From positions 1 to 7,330 of the forward strand of contig CAZHPY010000076.1 in assembly GCA_964534705.1 (NCBI GenBank): DNA of 7,330 bases, given 5' to 3'. This DNA comes from CAZHPY01 sp964534705 (GTDB lineage: Bacteria > Omnitrophota > Gorgyraeia > 2-01-FULL-45-10). Below are positions 4,729-7,330 of the stretch, piece after piece; within the stretch, counting starts at the first letter, position 1; every line of letters begins with the position of its first letter. The position numbers and the translations under genes are program-made. Under the pieces are notes generated by a model, which was given only the letters and a program-made list of their open reading frames with translations, was not told the DNA's origin and ran no database searches.

Positions 4729-5991
4729 TCAAGCAAAAATTGCCTTTGATCTTGCAATAGTTGCAAGGGCGTGAGGTATGATATATACTTTCGGATCTTT
4801 GCCGACAATTTCCCCTGCTGACCTGATCGCGGTTTCCATATTATTGAAAAATTTGACCGGCAGGCCCTCCATATAACTTTTTGGCGATGAGTTGACGAAC
4901 ATGACCTTATAGTCTGCCATTGCCCTGGCCACCATGTAAGCCCTGTGCTCGCCCGCAACGCAGTTATCCTTTTTAATACGGATTATGAATTCAGCGGCTG
5001 AAGTCATGTTTTTTAGCTCTTCGTAAAACCTATTTTCAGCCATACTATCTCCTATGCCATCCTTCAGTTCAGCCGCTATTATAATGACCCCGCCTTTTTT
5101 CACGACCGGACGGTCAACGCTTAAAACATAATTTATGGCTCTTGACGCCTGGTACAGATTAACGTCTTTAGGATAGCCTACGCCGCATATGGCTATATCA
5201 CATCTATCGACTGTCTCAATTTCGAACACCTCTCTGGCGAAAGCCGCGCTCTTCTCAAAAACATCCTTTACCGGGCCGCAAAATATCTTCAACGCCTTCC
5301 CGTCCTGGTCATTTACGGTATTGACTGAAAATACGGGTGGTATATTATCAAGGATGTGCCATAAGGTCTCCTGAAACTTATTCCCTTCCAAAGAACCGAT
5401 GTTCGTTGCCGGGTCATCCAGAAATTTTATAGAGTGCGTAGCATTTATCGTGTCCGCGCCGGCAAGGCCGATGGCTATCGTCTTGGCGCCGCCGCTATAG
5501 CCGGCGTAAAGATGCGGCTCGACCACGCCTACTGAGATTATCAGGTCGTAATTTAGCAATGCCTTATCCAATGTAACCGGCACATCATATTTGGTGGCGC
5601 CGAATCTTGTAATACCTCCTTCGGATGGGTCATGATGGAGTATCCTGTATCTTTTTGCAATGGGGCCGCCTAAAAGCTTCATGACCTGCTCAGGAGTATG
5701 TTTTTTGTGCAAGCCGGTAGCTATTATTATATCGATAGACCTCCCGGGGGAAGTCAATTTTTCAGTAAGGACCGGCAGGATCTCATTCAAGTGAGCGTAC
5801 CTTGTTGAATCCGGGACCACTATGACGGCTTTCTTTTTGCGGAAAGGAAAATCTTTTTGCCTTAAGCTTCTCAGGAGAAGCTTTTTTGCATTGCCGCGCT
5901 CATGTTCTTTATTGTTCAGGACGCCCAGGACCATGTCGTCGGGCAAAGAAAATTTTATGGAATTTACACCGTACGGCAATTCTATTCTCAC
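4729..5991 (-). CDS. larA: LarA-family nickel-pincer 2-hydroxyacid racemase/epimerase
   Basis: The 420-residue product is full length for LarA (about 424). The founding enzyme interconverts L- and D-lactate by hydride transfer to a nickel pyridinium-dithiocarboxylate (NPN) cofactor bound to a lysine. I can align D61 and R64 (in PDSTR), H95 (ATGLH), H160 and K170 (PHLYAGYSGGAK, the cofactor lysine), H186 and Q281 (LYQASRA). These match Lactiplantibacillus D72, R75, H108, H174, K184, H200 and Q295 with steady offsets. The residue equivalent to substrate-binding K298 is R284 here, so the substrate may not be lactate; relatives act on malate, phenyllactate, hydroxyglutarate and gluconate. The start is GTG at 5991, overlapping the oxidase stop as GTGA, with GAGG about 5 bases upstream. 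The cofactor genes larB, larC and larE are not in the window and must lie elsewhere. The family call is secure; the substrate is open. Confidence 0.9.
   Translation of the reverse strand: MRIELPYGVNSIKFSLPDDMVLGVLNNKEHERGNAKKLLLRSLRQKDFPFRKKKAVIVVPDSTRYAHLNEILPVLTEKLTSPGRSIDIIIATGLHKKHTPEQVMKLLGGPIAKRYRILHHDPSEGGITRFGATKYDVPVTLDKALLNYDLIISVGVVEPHLYAGYSGGAKTIAIGLAGADTINATHSIKFLDDPATNIGSLEGNKFQETLWHILDNIPPVFSVNTVNDQDGKALKIFCGPVKDVFEKSAAFAREVFEIETVDRCDIAICGVGYPKDVNLYQASRAINYVLSVDRPVVKKGGVIIIAAELKDGIGDSMAENRFYEELKNMTSAAEFIIRIKKDNCVAGEHRAYMVARAMADYKVMFVNSSPKSYMEGLPVKFFNNMETAIRSAGEIVGKDPKVYIIPHALATIARSKAIFA
5864..5887 (+). other. Terminator-like hairpin antisense to larA
   Basis: On the plus strand AAGCTTCTC (5864-5872) and GAGAAGCTT (5875-5883) form a perfect 9-bp inverted repeat around a 2-base centre. 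In practice this is an 8-bp stem with a CAGG tetraloop, and a run of six T ends the element at 5887. This has the shape of a Rho-independent terminator reading plus-ward, opposite to larA, whose early codons (about 37-43) it overlaps. The stem is only moderately GC-rich. On the sense strand the hairpin has no T-tract, so it should not terminate larA. Chance within Leu/Arg/Ser codons is possible. Confidence 0.3.
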
Positions 5992-7330
5992 ACTTCCCTC
6001 ACTACCTCTTTTGGAAAAATATTATCCAGCCCCAGGATCCAGTTAGGGTCGAATAGCTTTTTTATGCGCGCCATTTCCAATATACCCTTCTTACCGTACA
6101 TGATCTCCAGGTATTTACAACGGATCTTGCCGATGCCATGTTCGGCGGATATCGTGCCCCCTAATGATACTCCCTTTTTCATGAATTCAAGGTATAGCTG
6201 CTCCGACCTTTTGAACTCATCCTCATTCGTAGGGAGAAGGTTCACGTGAAGATGACATTCACCGATATGGCCAAATATAATATGCCGGATCTTTTCGGCT
6301 TTAAGGGTATCGTTATAAATACCCATTATCTTCATGAAATTCTTTTCCGGAACGGCGATGTCGTTGCTGAATTTCCTGAAGCCGTTCCTTCTTACTATTT
6401 CATTCACGGATTCCGGGATGGAATGCCGCAGCTTATTAAAGGCCTCCGCTTCCTCATCCGTCATCGCCACCCATGTGCCGTCAGGATCCGCGTTGTGTTT
6501 TGATATCAACGTTAACCATGCATTAAAAGCGCTTTCTTCGTTAGCCGGCCCCATCTCCTGCTCAAAAAATATCGACGCCTTTGCGTATGACGGGACGTTG
6601 CTGTTCTTTGCGCGCAAAAGTTCGAGGGCGTTTTCGTCCAGATACTCTATCGATAAAGCGTCCATTTTCCTCGCTTCCATCGCAAAATTTAAGGCATCGG
6701 CGTCTTTCTTGAAAAATACGAAGGAACTCAATATTTTATCCGGCAATTTGGCCAACGCCAGGTCTATTTCTGTTATTATCGATAAAGTGCCTTCCTGGCC
6801 TATAAAAAGGTCTATAAGGTCCGTCCCCTCGCCGGCATAGTATCCGGCGGAATTTTTTACCTGCGGGATCTTATAAGACGGGACGGGTATGGGGCCATTT
6901 TTAGTGAGGAACTTTTCGCCGCGCCTTATTTCAGATATTTCGCCGTTTGCCAGCACCATCTTCAGCCGTTTCACATAACGCCTGGTCGGGCCATATTTGA
7001 ATGAACGGGCGCCTGACGCGTTCGTAGCAACGGTGCCGCCTAAGAATGCCCCTCTTTCCGTAGGATGGCACGGATAGAACAGCCTCTTGCGCTCAGCTTC
7101 ATTCTTAAGCTCTTCTACGAGCACGCCTGCTTCAACCCTGGCAAAGCCCTCTTTTTCGGATATCTCAAGAATACTGTCCATCTTTTCAAGCGAGACGGCC
7201 ATGCCGCCAAAAGGTATTCTTGCCCCCGTGGTCGCAGTGCCGCCACCCGACACGGTTACCGGCATATTTTTTTCATTTGCTTCCCTGATAAGCTCCGAGA
7301 GAGCGTTTATATCTTCGGGAAACGCGACGC
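5988..7330 (-). CDS. GlcD-type FAD-linked 2-hydroxyacid oxidase (D-lactate/glycolate dehydrogenase family), N-terminus off the edge
   Basis: The frame stays open past the internal Met at 7265 to the window edge. The upstream codons (VAFPEDINALSELIREANEK) match the family, so the gene is truncated, probably by some tens of residues. Counting from the Met at 7265, residues 5-21 (VSGGGTATTGARIPFGG) and 67-87 (HPTERGAFLGGTVATNASG region) are the PCMH-type FAD-binding domain. QEGTLSIITEIDLAL at 157-171 closes it. The C-terminal FAD-oxidase domain carries KFSNDIAVP (298-306), GHIGECHLH (332-340) and AEHGIGK (374-380). The enzyme oxidises a 2-hydroxyacid to the 2-oxoacid and passes electrons to an acceptor. 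There is no C-terminal cysteine-rich iron-sulfur domain, so an electron-transfer partner is probably encoded elsewhere. The stop overlaps the larA start (GTGA). The substrate could be D-lactate, glycolate or D-2-hydroxyglutarate; pairing with a racemase favours a chiral hydroxyacid. Confidence 0.88.
   Translation of the reverse strand, partial: VAFPEDINALSELIREANEKNMPVTVSGGGTATTGARIPFGGMAVSLEKMDSILEISEKEGFARVEAGVLVEELKNEAERKRLFYPCHPTERGAFLGGTVATNASGARSFKYGPTRRYVKRLKMVLANGEISEIRRGEKFLTKNGPIPVPSYKIPQVKNSAGYYAGEGTDLIDLFIGQEGTLSIITEIDLALAKLPDKILSSFVFFKKDADALNFAMEARKMDALSIEYLDENALELLRAKNSNVPSYAKASIFFEQEMGPANEESAFNAWLTLISKHNADPDGTWVAMTDEEAEAFNKLRHSIPESVNEIVRRNGFRKFSNDIAVPEKNFMKIMGIYNDTLKAEKIRHIIFGHIGECHLHVNLLPTNEDEFKRSEQLYLEFMKKGVSLGGTISAEHGIGKIRCKYLEIMYGKKGILEMARIKKLFDPNWILGLDNIFPKEVVREV

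Noticed and set aside
5988..7265. Oxidase gene beginning at the Met at 7265
   Set aside because: The frame is open upstream to the window edge and encodes family-like sequence, so this Met is internal.

Overview
The window is about 7.3 kb of a bacterial chromosome scaffold carrying seven protein genes, all on the minus strand, with very short or overlapping junctions. It contains one 100-base run of N at 3721-3820 that interrupts a gene. The AsmA/DUF748-like protein and the secreted glycine-zipper protein point to a diderm envelope. Together with a PAC2-family protein, a LarA-type enzyme and moderate GC, this is compatible with an uncultivated metagenome-derived lineage such as Omnitrophota. 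That placement is an impression from gene content, not something the sequence proves.

Read in the direction of transcription (right to left), the window opens inside a GlcD-type FAD-linked 2-hydroxyacid oxidase (7330-5988, N-terminus beyond the edge). Its stop overlaps the GTG start of a nickel-pincer LarA-family racemase/epimerase (5991-4729) in a GTGA junction. The pair looks like a 2-hydroxyacid module: the racemase interconverts the stereoisomers and the flavoprotein oxidises one of them. LarA carries every signature residue I can align except an Arg where the lactate racemase has Lys298.

An extended -10 promoter (TGGTATAAT) and a perfect AGGAGG ribosome site then precede a secreted protein with two near-identical glycine-zipper modules (4669-3989). 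Overlapping its end is a membrane-anchored thermonuclease (SNase-like) gene. That gene has no ordinary start codon at the expected place, and its catalytic domain is mostly lost in the N run.

The last block is a tightly coupled four-gene run: PAC2-family protein (3663-2743), AsmA/DUF748-like protein (2743-1535), Wzx/MOP-superfamily flippase (1535-288) and a small multi-pass membrane protein running off the left edge (291-1). Its junctions are TAATG, TAATG and ATGA, and a TATAAT box lies 9 bases before the PAC2 start. The last three products look like envelope or glycan/lipid trafficking proteins; how the PAC2 protein fits with them is unexplained. The AsmA-like gene contains a 70-bp array of degenerate heptanucleotide repeats, translated as a seven-residue repeat.

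No RNA genes, CRISPR arrays, insertion sequences or plus-strand genes are supported. No stretch over 300 bases lacks a gene, apart from whatever sequence the N run hides.
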